A stretch of DNA of 64,000 bases from Sphingomonas sp. UNC305MFCol5.2 (GCF_000712135.1 NZ_JOOE01000002.1:124001-188000), one strand, 5' to 3'; shown: positions 43,919 to 52,871, counted from the stretch's first letter. Numbers and translations are program-made. Notes: generated from the sequence alone by a model not told the origin.

Positions 43919-44491
43919 CTAGTTTGCTGCTTGAAACTGCACCGTCACTGTATCGGCATACCGACCGGCAACGAGCGCCCCGCCCCCCGGCGGAACGACG
44001 ATGTTCAGGTCCATATCGCCGGCGCCGCCATTGGCGCTGTTGATCACCAGCGTGCTGCTGGTGGTGGTCAATACGCTGCTCGTCTGCCCCGCCCAGGTCG
44101 CGTTGATCTGGAAGCCGAGCAGTTCGCCGAAGCCGGTCGGCGACTGTCGGTTGCGGGCATTGCCGCCATCGCGCAGCAGCCCGCCGTTAGCGCTGGTGAT
44201 GGTCAGCCGGTGCGGCGCGTTGCAGATCACCGGCAGCGCAAGGTCGATCGCCGCCGCGCGCGGTTGCGCCGTCTGGGGATCGCCGAGCTGAACGATGCGG
44301 ATCTCGCCGCTGGCTGCGCCGGTTGACGCGAAGGCTGCGTTCTGCGCGCTCGACACGACCGGCGCGTTGAGCACGCAGGCGGCAGGCGCCTGCCCGGCAA
44401 TCTCGAGCCGGCCCTGGCCGATCGCGACTTCCTGTGCCTGTGCGCCGGTGCCGATCGCCAGGGCTGCCACGAAAAGGGATGGACGAAGCAT
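43919..44491 (-). CDS. Spore-coat-U domain pilus subunit
   Basis: A 190-residue secreted subunit. Signal MLRPSLFVAALAIGTGAQAQ, then AACVLNAPVVSSAQNAAFAS with the first Cys, ALPVICNAPHRLTITSANGG with the second Cys and the typical NGGL turn, and a final strand VAGRYADTVTVQFQAA. Its ATG overlaps the stop of the upstream subunit (ATGA). It is the last subunit before the chaperone. Confidence 0.85.
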   Translation of the reverse strand: MLRPSLFVAALAIGTGAQAQEVAIGQGRLEIAGQAPAACVLNAPVVSSAQNAAFASTGAASGEIRIVQLGDPQTAQPRAAAIDLALPVICNAPHRLTITSANGGLLRDGGNARNRQSPTGFGELLGFQINATWAGQTSSVLTTTSSTLVINSANGGAGDMDLNIVVPPGGGALVAGRYADTVTVQFQAAN

Positions 44492-45090
44492 CAGCGCGGC
44501 TCCACGAAAAGCCGGATGGTGTCCGAATAGTCACCAGCCAGGATGGGAGCGTTGTCGCGAACATTCGACGCTCCGGGTGCGATTGCCAGGCGCAGGTCGA
44601 TTTGGCCGGCCGTCGCCTGATCGATGTTGAAGCGCTGGTCGGTCACGCGGCGCGCCTGCGCGTCCGCGTTGAGCAAGCCGTTGACGTCGCCCCATGTCAC
44701 CGTCGCCCGATACGGCACCGCATAGGCGAAGCCGGGCGCGGGTGCCTGGGTGCGCTGCAAGGTCGGCCACAGGCCGTTGTTCTGCGATTCGAGGCGGAGG
44801 CGGTGCGGATAGTTGCACACCGCGTCGAAGCGAACATCGACCGAAGCCGCGCTGACCGCGAGAGTCGCCGGATCCACCATCCGATCGATCTGCAGCGTAT
44901 TGCCGGAAAGACCGCGGAAATTGATCTGGTTGCCCGATTGCAGCCTGGGCTCGCCCACCGCGCAGACGGGAGGGGTGTTGCCGGTGACCGGCAATGTCTT
45001 GGCCGCCTCGGTCGTTTGCGCAGATGTTGGGGGTGCACAGGGAAGACCGCAGGCGACCAAGACCAATCCGAGGAGCGGCAAGCGGCTCAT
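44491..45090 (-). CDS. Spore-coat-U domain pilus subunit
   Basis: A 199-residue secreted subunit. A Cys-containing signal (LGLVLVACGLPCAPPTSAQT) could be a lipobox (LVACG) or a Sec signal ending TSAQ. The domain has TPPVCAVGEPRLQSGNQINF, DAVCNYPHRLRLESQNNGLW (Cys, His-Arg-Leu and NNGL as in the next subunit) and the final strand LAGDYSDTIRLFVEPR. ATG 45090 is one base past the upstream stop. The close pattern match to the 43919 gene suggests they are paralogues forming a pair. Confidence 0.83.
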   Translation of the reverse strand: MSRLPLLGLVLVACGLPCAPPTSAQTTEAAKTLPVTGNTPPVCAVGEPRLQSGNQINFRGLSGNTLQIDRMVDPATLAVSAASVDVRFDAVCNYPHRLRLESQNNGLWPTLQRTQAPAPGFAYAVPYRATVTWGDVNGLLNADAQARRVTDQRFNIDQATAGQIDLRLAIAPGASNVRDNAPILAGDYSDTIRLFVEPR

Positions 45091-45091
45091 C

Positions 45092-45655
45092 TCAGGAGGC
45101 CACCGCAAGAGTGACGGTCACGTTGCCCTGATAGTTGGTGTCCGCGACGAGGCGCTGCGTTGCGCCGCCTACCGTCGCGAAACCGCCGATCGACACCGTG
45201 ATGTCCCCCGAAAATGCCGTGAGTCGCGACTGCACCGCCGCGGGGTTCGTCGCCGCGCCCGTCGCGAAGCTCGCCGCGGTCGTCGTCCAGCCGGCTGCGG
45301 TCGCGGTATAGTTGACCGCGCGCGAGAAGCCCGTGGGCGGCGTGCTGGTGAAGGTCTGCGCCGCGAGCGGCGTCGCGTTGACCGTGATCGTGCTGCGCGA
45401 GCTGCAGAACGATCCCGCCAATATCTTGGGCGGCGCCGACAGATCGGTGCGCAGCAAGCCGGTATTGATGTCGATGAGCACGCCGAGATCGAAGGTCGAG
45501 CCGGTGCCCGACACGATCCCCCCGACGCACATTGACGGCACGTTGCCCGTGACGGTGAAGTTCTTGGTGTCGGTCGCGCTCTGCGCCGATGCCGTGCCTG
45601 CCCAGGACAAAGCGGCGAGCGCCGTCAGTCCGAGCAGTCGATGATGCATGCTCAT
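45092..45655 (-). CDS. Spore-coat-U domain pilus subunit
   Basis: A 187-residue secreted subunit: signal LLGLTALAALSWAGTASAQS, first Cys in NVPSMCVGGIVSGTGSTFDL, second Cys in LAGSFCSSRSTITVNATPLA, then GFSRAVNYTATAAGWTTTAA and a final strand NYQGNVTVTLAVAS. ATG 45655 is chosen (GGAGG six bases upstream and TGATG overlap with the previous gene). Confidence 0.83.
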   Translation of the reverse strand: MSMHHRLLGLTALAALSWAGTASAQSATDTKNFTVTGNVPSMCVGGIVSGTGSTFDLGVLIDINTGLLRTDLSAPPKILAGSFCSSRSTITVNATPLAAQTFTSTPPTGFSRAVNYTATAAGWTTTAASFATGAATNPAAVQSRLTAFSGDITVSIGGFATVGGATQRLVADTNYQGNVTVTLAVAS

Positions 45656-46239
45656 CACAAGCCTCCGCCTGAAGTAGGTGCCGGGCCGAGCGTCACGATG
45701 ACGAGGCCGCTATAGGAACCGGCGGTCAGCAATGCGTCCGACGGTGCGGTGAAATTGGACAGGTTGACGGTCAGATCGGCGATCCTCGGCGCCCCCTGCG
45801 TGGCCCCGACGCTCGAGGCGCTTGGCGTTCCGCCGCCCGCGGTGGCGCCCGTGGTCGCGGTCGCCGCGCCCGACGCCCAGTTGGTGACCGCCGCCGTGTA
45901 GTTCACCGCGCGGGCGAACCCCGCCGGCGCGGGCGTCGCGTCGGTGTTGACCAGAGCGGTCGCAGTCACCGTGATCGCGGAACCGGCGAAGTTGCAGAAG
46001 GAGCCGGCGAGCATGACGGTGCGCGGCGCGATCACGGCGATCCTGCCGACGCGCGTGCCCGACGTCGTCGCCAGCTGGCCGAGATCGACCGGTGCCGGCG
46101 TCGGCGTGCCCAGCATGCACAGCTGGGCGACGTTGCCCCCGACCGCGACGTCACCCGTCGCGGTATTCGTCGCCGCCTGGCCATGCGCGATGCCCGGAAG
46201 GGCGATCGCGGCGAGCAGTGGAAGGATCAAGCGCTTCAC
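45655..46239 (-). CDS. Spore-coat-U domain pilus subunit
   Basis: A 194-residue secreted subunit: signal ILPLLAAIALPGIAHGQAAT, Cys in GGNVAQLCMLGTPTPAPVDL and in MLAGSFCNFAGSAITVTATA, then FARAVNYTAAVTNWASGAAT and the strand SYSGLVIVTLGPAP. The middle (SFCxxxxSxITVxAT, AVNYTA) closely parallels the next subunit at 45092, so the two are tandem duplicates. Start GTG 46239. Confidence 0.84.
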   Translation of the reverse strand: MKRLILPLLAAIALPGIAHGQAATNTATGDVAVGGNVAQLCMLGTPTPAPVDLGQLATTSGTRVGRIAVIAPRTVMLAGSFCNFAGSAITVTATALVNTDATPAPAGFARAVNYTAAVTNWASGAATATTGATAGGGTPSASSVGATQGAPRIADLTVNLSNFTAPSDALLTAGSYSGLVIVTLGPAPTSGGGL

Positions 46240-46252
46240 GGTCCTGGTTTCC

Positions 46253-46816
46253 TCAATCCGAGAGCGGCAGGCTGACGTTGGGAGTCAGCGTGACCAGGAC
46301 CTGGCCCGAATAGCTGCCCGCAACGAGGATGCCGCCGGTCGGCGACGAAGAGCCCGCCAGGGTCACCACGACATTGCCGGTGAACAGGCCGACCGGAACG
46401 GCCGTGCCGGCACCAGCCGTCATGGAGGTGTCGGAGGCCGTCGCGCTGTTGGCGAGCGCGCTCGCCGAATAATTGACCACGCTGTCGAAGCCCGTGGGGG
46501 CCGCACCGACAAAGGTCGTGTCGACCAGCGGCTGCGCCTCGACGCTCATCGATGCGGCGGTGCCGTTGCACCAGCCGACCAATGTGCGGGTCTGGCCGTC
46601 GAGCTTGCTGGTATCCAGCTTGCCCGCGGTCGATCCCGATCCCTGCAGCGCCAGTTCGCCGGCATTGATGACGGCGGATGGCGTCGTGAACTGGCAGCGG
46701 TCGGCGACCGAACCGTTCACCGTGACAGTGCCCGTCGCCGACGCCGACTGCGCGGCGGCGGGCAAGGCGGCAGTCGCGGCGACTACCACGGCGACTGCAA
46801 GGATCGAGTTCTTCAT
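46253..46816 (-). CDS. Spore-coat-U domain pilus subunit
   Basis: A 187-residue secreted subunit: signal ILAVAVVVAATAALPAAAQS, VNGSVADRCQFTTPSAVINA with the first Cys, RTLVGWCNGTAASMSVEAQP with the second, FDSVVNYSASALANSATASD, and final strands GNVVVTLAGSSSPTGGILVA and SYSGQVLVTLTPNVSL. It belongs to the tandem subunit array. Confidence 0.84.
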   Translation of the reverse strand: MKNSILAVAVVVAATAALPAAAQSASATGTVTVNGSVADRCQFTTPSAVINAGELALQGSGSTAGKLDTSKLDGQTRTLVGWCNGTAASMSVEAQPLVDTTFVGAAPTGFDSVVNYSASALANSATASDTSMTAGAGTAVPVGLFTGNVVVTLAGSSSPTGGILVAGSYSGQVLVTLTPNVSLPLSD

Positions 46817-46840
46817 GTCATTATGCTCCGATGAAGCCGA

Positions 46841-47422
46841 TCACGCGCCCGGCGCGATGACGATCGAGATGTTGCCGGTGTACGAGCCCGCGACGAGCAG
46901 GTCGGTCGGATTGGCCGTGCCGAAGGTGTCGGCCGTGACGGTCACGTTCGCGCCGCCGGTGTTGGCCAGCGGGCCACCGGCCGGCGTCGCCGCGGTCGGC
47001 GCGTTGCGGCTGTCGTTGCTCACCGTGGTCGAACCGCTCGGCGAGAGCGCGACGGCGACATTGGCGTTATAGTCGATCCGGGCCGCGTAGCCGGTCGAAG
47101 CGGCGCCCGCAGTGGTCAGCTGGGTCGAGTCGACCGCGATGGTCGGATTCGACGTGTTGCAGACGACGCGGAAGGCGAGCGTGGCAGGGCCCGACGCGTT
47201 GAAGCGCGTGGCGAGGTCGGTCGCCATCGTGCCGTCCGCCTGGGCCAGTTCGCCGAGCGCCACCGTGCTGGTGAAGGTGCTGCCCGAACCGGGTATGACG
47301 GCGCACTTGTTCGCGACGCTGCCGGTGATGTTGACGGTGCCCGTCACCGTCTGGGCCGAAGCCGGCACGGCGATGGTGAGCATGGTGCCGGCGCCGAGCG
47401 CCGCGATCAGAAGCTTGTTCAT
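46841..47422 (-). CDS. Spore-coat-U domain pilus subunit
   Basis: A 193-residue secreted subunit: signal LLIAALGAGTMLTIAVPASA, ITGSVANKCAVIPGSGSTFT with the first Cys, LAFRVVCNTSNPTIAVDSTQ with the second, YAARIDYNANVAVALSPSGS and the strand SYTGNISIVIAPGA. ATG 47422 is used since the frame upstream lacks protein character and the signal peptide begins here. Confidence 0.85.
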   Translation of the reverse strand: MNKLLIAALGAGTMLTIAVPASAQTVTGTVNITGSVANKCAVIPGSGSTFTSTVALGELAQADGTMATDLATRFNASGPATLAFRVVCNTSNPTIAVDSTQLTTAGAASTGYAARIDYNANVAVALSPSGSTTVSNDSRNAPTAATPAGGPLANTGGANVTVTADTFGTANPTDLLVAGSYTGNISIVIAPGA

Positions 47423-47546
47423 TGTACTGCCTTTTCCCCATTCAGATTGAATCCGACGGTGAGCCCGGTCGACGACCTGCCCCCCTCCCCTTTGACATTC
47501 GACCGGCTGCCCGATGGCCGGGAGAGCCGCTTTGTGCACGGCGCCG

Positions 47547-48161
47547 TCATGACGCCGCACTCACCGTCACCGTTAAGGTGTCGGAATAGATGCCCCCGAT
47601 CAGCGCGCTCGAGCCGTTGTAGGCGGGCGCGCTGACGCGGAGATACGTGCCGGGCTGATTGACCGACGTGGAATTGAGCAGAAGGCCTTGCGACATGCTC
47701 ACCGGCCCGCGGAACGCGCATGGCGCCGCCGCGGCGGCCGCCAATGTCGCTACGGTGCAGGTTCCGGTCGCCGTGCTCGACGAGCCGACCAGGTTGAGCG
47801 ACACGTCATAGGGCGCCAGCGCGGCATAGCCCGGCGTGACCGATCCGCCGGTCAGCAGCCCGCCGTTGGTCGAGACCACCGCAACGCGCGAGGGGCCGGT
47901 GCAATCGAGCTGAAAGCTGAAATCGTGGCTGAAACCGGTGACGTCGAAGTCGGGCTGATTGTAGCTGCCCGACGGCGCCGATCCCGTCGCGAACCCGCAA
48001 TGCCCGCCGACCGACGCGGTCACCTGCACCGGCAGCTGGCGGTTGCCACCCACGACACCGGGCTGGCCGGCGGCATACACCGTCTGCGCGGCGGCGGCAT
48101 GCGGCAGCATGGCGACACCGATCGCGAACAGACATATGCCTATTGAACACCGGCCAATCAC
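47547..48161 (-). CDS. Spore-coat-U domain pilus subunit, first gene of the operon
   Basis: A 204-residue secreted subunit: signal IGRCSIGICLFAIGVAMLPH ending AAAAQ, VTASVGGHCGFATGSAPSGS, FSFQLDCTGPSRVAVVSTNG with NGGL, a second Cys pair CTVATLAAAAAAPCAFRG, and the final strand IYSDTLTVTVSAA. GTG 48161 is preferred because GGAGGGGCGGG lies directly upstream and the signal peptide then starts properly; ATG 48212 is an alternative. An additional Cys pair sets it apart from the following subunits. Confidence 0.82.
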   Translation of the reverse strand: MIGRCSIGICLFAIGVAMLPHAAAAQTVYAAGQPGVVGGNRQLPVQVTASVGGHCGFATGSAPSGSYNQPDFDVTGFSHDFSFQLDCTGPSRVAVVSTNGGLLTGGSVTPGYAALAPYDVSLNLVGSSSTATGTCTVATLAAAAAAPCAFRGPVSMSQGLLLNSTSVNQPGTYLRVSAPAYNGSSALIGGIYSDTLTVTVSAAS

Positions 48162-48681
48162 AGTTCCCGCCCCTCCCAAGGCAAATGAACGATTGGCTAA
48201 TGATCGATTCATCCTGCTGAAACGCAAGAAGATTTTTTAAACCTTTAATTAACCATTCGAACGGCCTAAAGAATAATAGTTATAGCCGTCCGATATATAT
48301 GTATAACTTTGGTTATAACGAGTCAGAAAACCGGGGTTATTACTTGTGTAAGAACGAGACAAACATTTTACTACGTAGTATTAAGGTTTAACTAAACGGG
48401 AAATCTCGCCGGTTCTTACATGTTGCAGCCAAGAATTCGTCAGATCGACTGCCACAGTTCGGAACGGCTGGGGTCGGGAGGTGCGGGACCGACAAGATGA
48501 AAAGGGTTAAGATGCCGAACAGAAAAATGGCGCCAGCTTAGGATAAAATTACGATTCCTGGCATTTCTGTGTCACGGTCGCCGGGCTCGAGCCAGGCCGG
48601 CCAAACGACTCGGAGATCTCCACCCCGAGTCGCCCGAAACGGTGGAACAAGCCGGCGGCACCCAGCCAAACGGCGCGCCGG
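48162..48681. promoter_or_regulatory. AT-rich intergenic region, promoter of the chaperone-usher operon
   Basis: About 520 bases without a gene between putA and the pilus operon, both on the minus strand. From 48240 to 48420 it is strongly AT-rich. Visible motifs: TTTAATTAACC (near 48243), GTTATA at 48279-48284, TATAAC at 48302-48307, the palindrome GTTATAAC at 48312-48319, TACTACGTAGTA at 48369-48380, and TTAAGGTTTAACTAA just after it. The pilus promoter must lie here; I cannot place its -10/-35 with confidence. Confidence 0.5.
48369..48380. promoter_or_regulatory. Perfect 12-bp palindrome TACTACGTAGTA
   Basis: TACTACGTAGTA is a perfect palindrome about 210 bases upstream of the first pilus subunit start. 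Its TACGTA core recurs at 39101-39106 upstream of the isolated subunit gene. NarL-family regulators bind short inverted TAC-containing heptamers, so the response regulator at 36562 is a plausible binder (inference). Confidence 0.4.
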
Positions 48682-51600
48682 TCAGCCCAGCATCATCAGG
48701 CTCGCATTGCCCCCGGCGGCAGTGGTGTTGATCGAGACCGAAACCTCCTCGACCAGCAGGTCGAGACGATAGGCACCGGGCTCGCGCAAGGCCCCGGTCG
48801 AAGCGGCCTGAACGGTGACGATGGCGCCTTCCCGCTCCGCCAGCCCGGTCAGCAGCGCCGTGACTTCGGCACCGTCCCCCTCGGCAAGCGCGGCCGAAAC
48901 CGCGCCCGCATCGCCGCGGATCCGCGCGCGCACGCTTGTCGGTAGGTCCGCCGGCAGCGCGGCAGCACCATCGACCACGACATGGTTGCCGGTGGCCAGG
49001 CTCGCGGCCAGCTGGTGGAACAATCCTTCGCGGCTCCTCGGCGCGAGCAGGATCGTGCCGCGCGGGTGCAGCGCATAGAGGTTGCGCTCGCCGACAGGTC
49101 CCGGAAGCTCGATTTCGCGCCCGAGCGGCGATGCCGCGCCGATCCCCCGCGCGAGCGCCGCTGAGCGCTGCTCGCCTTTGGCGTCGAGCCAATCGGCAAG
49201 ATCGGCCAGGGCAGGATCGAGCATAGCATCCGCTTGCGGCGTCGGCGGCGGGAGGTCACGGGTCAGCCGCGGCAGATACAGCGGCCCGCCGGCCTTGGGG
49301 CCGGTGCCCGAAAGCCCGCGCCCGCCAAACGGCTGGACTCCCACGATCGCGCCGATGACGTTGCGGTTGATGTAGAGATTGCCCGCCGCGATCCGCGACG
49401 TCACTTCGGCGATCGTCTCGTCGAGCCGGGTATGCAGCCCGAAAGTGAGTCCATAGCCGGTGGCATTGATCGCATCGATCAGTGCGTCGAGATCTTCCCG
49501 GGCATAGCGGATCACATGGAGCACCGGGCCGAACACCTCGCGCTCCAGATCGGCGATGCCGGCGAGCTCGATGATCGTCGGAGCGACGAAGGTGCCGTGC
49601 GCGGTCTCGGGCGGCAGCGCCTGCTGCTCCACGCGGTGCCCGCGTGCGCGCATCGCCTCGATATGCTTCTCGATACCGGCCTTGGCCTCGGCGGTGATCA
49701 CCGGACCGATATCGATCGCCAGCCGTTCGGTATTGCCGATGCGCAGCTCGGCGAGCGCCCCCTTGAGCATCGTCAGCGTTCGATCGGCGATTTCCTCCTG
49801 TAGGCACAGGATGCGCAACGCCGAGCAACGCTGCCCCGCGCTGTCGAAGGCCGAAGCGACGACATCGGCCACCACCTGCTCGGCGAGCGCCGATGAATCG
49901 ACGATCATCGCATTCTGCCCGCCCGTCTCGGCGATCAATGGGATGGGCTTGCCGTCGGCCGACAGTCGTTCGGCGAGTTGCTTCTGGATCAGCCGGGCGA
50001 CTTCGGTCGAACCGGTGAACATCACGCCCGCCGTTTCGGGAGCCCCGACCAACGCCGCACCGATCGCGCCATCGCCGGGCAGGAGCTGGAGCGCGTCAGC
50101 GGGTATTCCCGCCGCGTGCAGCAGCCGCACCGCTTCGGCGGCGATCAGCGGCGTCTCCTCGGCCGGCTTGGCGAGCACCGGATTGCCCGCGACCAGCGCC
50201 GCGGCGACCTGTCCGGTGAAGATCGCCAGCGGGAAGTTCCACGGGCTGATGCAGACCACCGGCCCCAGCGGCCGGGCGCCGGCGCCGAGCGCGCGCGCCT
50301 GCACGGCATAATAGCGCAGGAAATCCACTGCCTCGCGCACTTCGGCGACCGCATTCGCCGCCGATTTGCCGGCCTCGCGGATCGCCAGCCCCATCAGCAG
50401 CGGCATCCGCGCCTCCATCGCGTTGGCCGCACGCTCGAGCATCGCCGCGCGCTCGCCGACCGGCACCGAAGACCAGGCAGATGCCGCGGCCCGTGTCGCC
50501 GCCGCACGCGCCGCATCGGCGTCGGCTTCGATTACCCTGCCCACGATGTCGCGATGATCGGCCGGGTTGCGCACCGGGCGCTCGATCCCCTCCCCGGTTT
50601 CGGGAGCGGCGCGCCATTGCGTCGCAGCGCTCGCCTGCAGCTCGCGCGTCAGCGCCGCGAGCGCACTCTCGTTCGACAAGTCGATCCCGGTCGAATTGCG
50701 GCGGTCGGGATAGAGATCGCCGGGCAGTGCGATCGCTTCGTGCTTCGCCCCCGGCCGGACTGCATTGCGCACCGCGACGACCGGATCGGCGACAAGTTCG
50801 TCGATCGACACCGCCGGATCGGCGACGCGATTGACGAACGACGAATTGGCGCCGTTCTCGAGCAGGCGGCGGACCAGATAGGCCAGCAATTTCTCGTGCG
50901 TGCCCACCGGCGCATAGATGCGGCACGGACGTCCGAGCCCTTCGGCGCCCACCACCTGGCGATAGAGCGGCTCGCCCATTCCGTGAAGGCACTGGAATTC
51001 ATAATCTCCCACCGCGAACCCGGGTCCCGCCATCTGGTAGATCGTCGCCAGCGTCAGCGCGTTGTGCGTCGCGAATTGCGGGAAGATCACGTCCTTCGCC
51101 GCGAGCAGTTTCCGCGCGCAGGCGATATAGGCCACGTCGGTGTGGAGCTTCTTGGTATAGACCGGGAAGTCGGCAAGCCCGTCGACCTGCGCGCGTTTGA
51201 TCTCGGCGTCCCAGTAAGCGCCCTTGACCAGCCGCACCATTATCCGGCGGCCGGCGCGTCGGGCAAGGTCGGTGATCCAGTCGATCACGAACGGGCAACG
51301 CTTGCCATAGGCCTGCACCACGAAGCCGAGCCCGTTCCAGCCGGCGAGCGCCGGATCGAGCGCCAGTGATTCGAGCAGATCGAGCGAGAGTTCGAGCCGG
51401 TCGGCTTCCTCGGCATCGATATTGAACCCGATGTCATAGGACTTCGCCAGCGCCGCCAGCGCCTGCACGCGCGGCAGCAGCTCTCCCATCACTCGATCGG
51501 CCTGCGCGCGCGAGTAGCGCGGATGAAGCGCCGAGAGCTTGATCGAGATGCCGGGTCCTTCATAGATCCCGCGCCCGCCCGCCGCCTTGCCGATCGCATG

Positions 51601-52299
51601 GATGGCGCGGGCGTAGTCGTCGAAATAGTTCGCCGCATCGGCAGCGGTCGCCGCCGCCTCTCCGAGCATGTCGTAGCTGTAGCCGAAGCCCCGCGCCTCT
51701 TCCTTGCGCGCGCGCTTGAGCGCCTCCTCGATCGTCTCGCCGGTGATGAATTGCTCGCCCATCATCCGCATCGCCAGATCGACGCCGCGGCGGATGACCG
51801 GTTCGCCGGCACGCGCGATCAGCCGGGTGAGCGCGGCGCCCAACCCCTTGTCGTCGGCGCTGTCGACCAGCTTGCCGGTGACCACCAGACCCCAGGTCGC
51901 CGCATTGACGAACAGCGAGCGGCTGCCGCCGAGATGCGCGCGCCAGTCGCCATCGGCGATTTTGTCGCGGATCAGCGCGTCGCGCGTGGCGTCGTCGGGG
52001 ATGCGCAGCAGCGCCTCGGCGAGGCACATCAACGCGACGCCCTCCTCGCTCGACAGCGTATATTCCTGCACCAGCGCCTCGACGCCGCTTTTGGTGCCTT
52101 CCCTGCGCAGCGCCGCGATCAACGCGCGCGCGGTGCTCTCGGCATCGGCGCGCACCGGTTCGGGCAGCGTCGCCACCTCGAGCAGCGGAGCGATGCACTC
52201 CGGCTCCGCGCGGCGATACGCCTGGGTGATCGCCACACGTAGCGGCGTCTGGGGAAGGCTCGGCGGCGCGAAGGCGGCAAAGACTGGGCGGTTCGGCAT
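48682..52299 (-). CDS. putA: Bifunctional proline dehydrogenase / P5C dehydrogenase PutA (type B)
   Basis: A 1205-residue enzyme that oxidises proline to glutamate. It lacks the N-terminal ribbon-helix-helix DNA-binding domain of enteric PutA. The FAD barrel of proline dehydrogenase lies at about 130-490 (AIHAIGKAAGGRGIYEGPGI with SIKLSALHPRYS, RLVKGAYWDAEIKRAQ, ATHNALTL, EFQCLHGMGEPLYRQV). The ALDH domain lies at about 580-1010, with the active Cys in FDSAGQRCSALRIL and the Glu in IAETGGQNAM; the C-terminal ALDH-like tail follows. It is divergent from an Lrp-type regulator 98 bases away. Confidence 0.95.
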   Translation of the reverse strand: MPNRPVFAAFAPPSLPQTPLRVAITQAYRRAEPECIAPLLEVATLPEPVRADAESTARALIAALRREGTKSGVEALVQEYTLSSEEGVALMCLAEALLRIPDDATRDALIRDKIADGDWRAHLGGSRSLFVNAATWGLVVTGKLVDSADDKGLGAALTRLIARAGEPVIRRGVDLAMRMMGEQFITGETIEEALKRARKEEARGFGYSYDMLGEAAATAADAANYFDDYARAIHAIGKAAGGRGIYEGPGISIKLSALHPRYSRAQADRVMGELLPRVQALAALAKSYDIGFNIDAEEADRLELSLDLLESLALDPALAGWNGLGFVVQAYGKRCPFVIDWITDLARRAGRRIMVRLVKGAYWDAEIKRAQVDGLADFPVYTKKLHTDVAYIACARKLLAAKDVIFPQFATHNALTLATIYQMAGPGFAVGDYEFQCLHGMGEPLYRQVVGAEGLGRPCRIYAPVGTHEKLLAYLVRRLLENGANSSFVNRVADPAVSIDELVADPVVAVRNAVRPGAKHEAIALPGDLYPDRRNSTGIDLSNESALAALTRELQASAATQWRAAPETGEGIERPVRNPADHRDIVGRVIEADADAARAAATRAAASAWSSVPVGERAAMLERAANAMEARMPLLMGLAIREAGKSAANAVAEVREAVDFLRYYAVQARALGAGARPLGPVVCISPWNFPLAIFTGQVAAALVAGNPVLAKPAEETPLIAAEAVRLLHAAGIPADALQLLPGDGAIGAALVGAPETAGVMFTGSTEVARLIQKQLAERLSADGKPIPLIAETGGQNAMIVDSSALAEQVVADVVASAFDSAGQRCSALRILCLQEEIADRTLTMLKGALAELRIGNTERLAIDIGPVITAEAKAGIEKHIEAMRARGHRVEQQALPPETAHGTFVAPTIIELAGIADLEREVFGPVLHVIRYAREDLDALIDAINATGYGLTFGLHTRLDETIAEVTSRIAAGNLYINRNVIGAIVGVQPFGGRGLSGTGPKAGGPLYLPRLTRDLPPPTPQADAMLDPALADLADWLDAKGEQRSAALARGIGAASPLGREIELPGPVGERNLYALHPRGTILLAPRSREGLFHQLAASLATGNHVVVDGAAALPADLPTSVRARIRGDAGAVSAALAEGDGAEVTALLTGLAEREGAIVTVQAASTGALREPGAYRLDLLVEEVSVSINTTAAGGNASLMMLG

Positions 52300-52397
52300 G
52301 CTGCGGATATAATATGCACCACGAAGACGATCTGTCTTAGTTTGCCTCTTTCTGATATCCTTGTGGCGAGCATTCCCGCCTTCAAAAGACGATTTGC

Positions 52398-52871
52398 ATG
52401 AAAAATACCACCAAGCCGGTCGATCTGGACGATTATGACCGCAAGATCCTCGATATCCTGCGCGAGGAGGGGCGCATCACCGTCACCGAGTTGGCCCAGC
52501 GGATCGGCCTGTCGAAGACTCCCTGCCAGCAGCGGCTCAAGCGGCTGATCGACACCCGCGTGATTACCGGCTTCGCCGCGCTGATCGATCCCGCCAAGCT
52601 GGCGCTCGATCATGTCGCCTTCGCCGAAGTCAAGCTGTCCGATACGCGCGAAAAGGCGCTGGAGGAATTCAACGCGGCGGTCCGGCGCATTCCCGAGGTC
52701 GAGGAATGCCACATGATCGCGAGCAGCTTCGATTATCTGCTCAAGGTCCGCACCGCCGACATCCGCAAATATCGCATCGTGCTCGGCGAGCGCATATCCA
52801 GCCTGCCGCACGTCGCGAGCACTTCGACCTACATCTCGATGGAAACCATCCGCGACGCGGTCCGCGGCTAG
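52398..52871 (+). CDS. Lrp/AsnC-family regulator, probable activator of putA
   Basis: A 157-residue Lrp-type protein. The HTH is at residues 10-60 (LDDYDRKILDILREEGRITV, TELAQRIGLSKTPCQQRLKR). The RAM effector domain follows (FAEVKLSDTREKALEEFNAA, VEECHMIASSFDYLLKVRTA). SKTPCQQRLKRL is characteristic of PutR-like regulators that activate putA in response to proline in alphaproteobacteria. Divergent placement next to putA supports this. No gene symbol is given because the orthology was not tested. Confidence 0.9.
   Translation: MKNTTKPVDLDDYDRKILDILREEGRITVTELAQRIGLSKTPCQQRLKRLIDTRVITGFAALIDPAKLALDHVAFAEVKLSDTREKALEEFNAAVRRIPEVEECHMIASSFDYLLKVRTADIRKYRIVLGERISSLPHVASTSTYISMETIRDAVRG

Noticed and set aside
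49978..51369. A 463-codon plus-strand frame opposite putA
   Set aside because: Shadow frame; His/Arg-rich, no SD, no motif.
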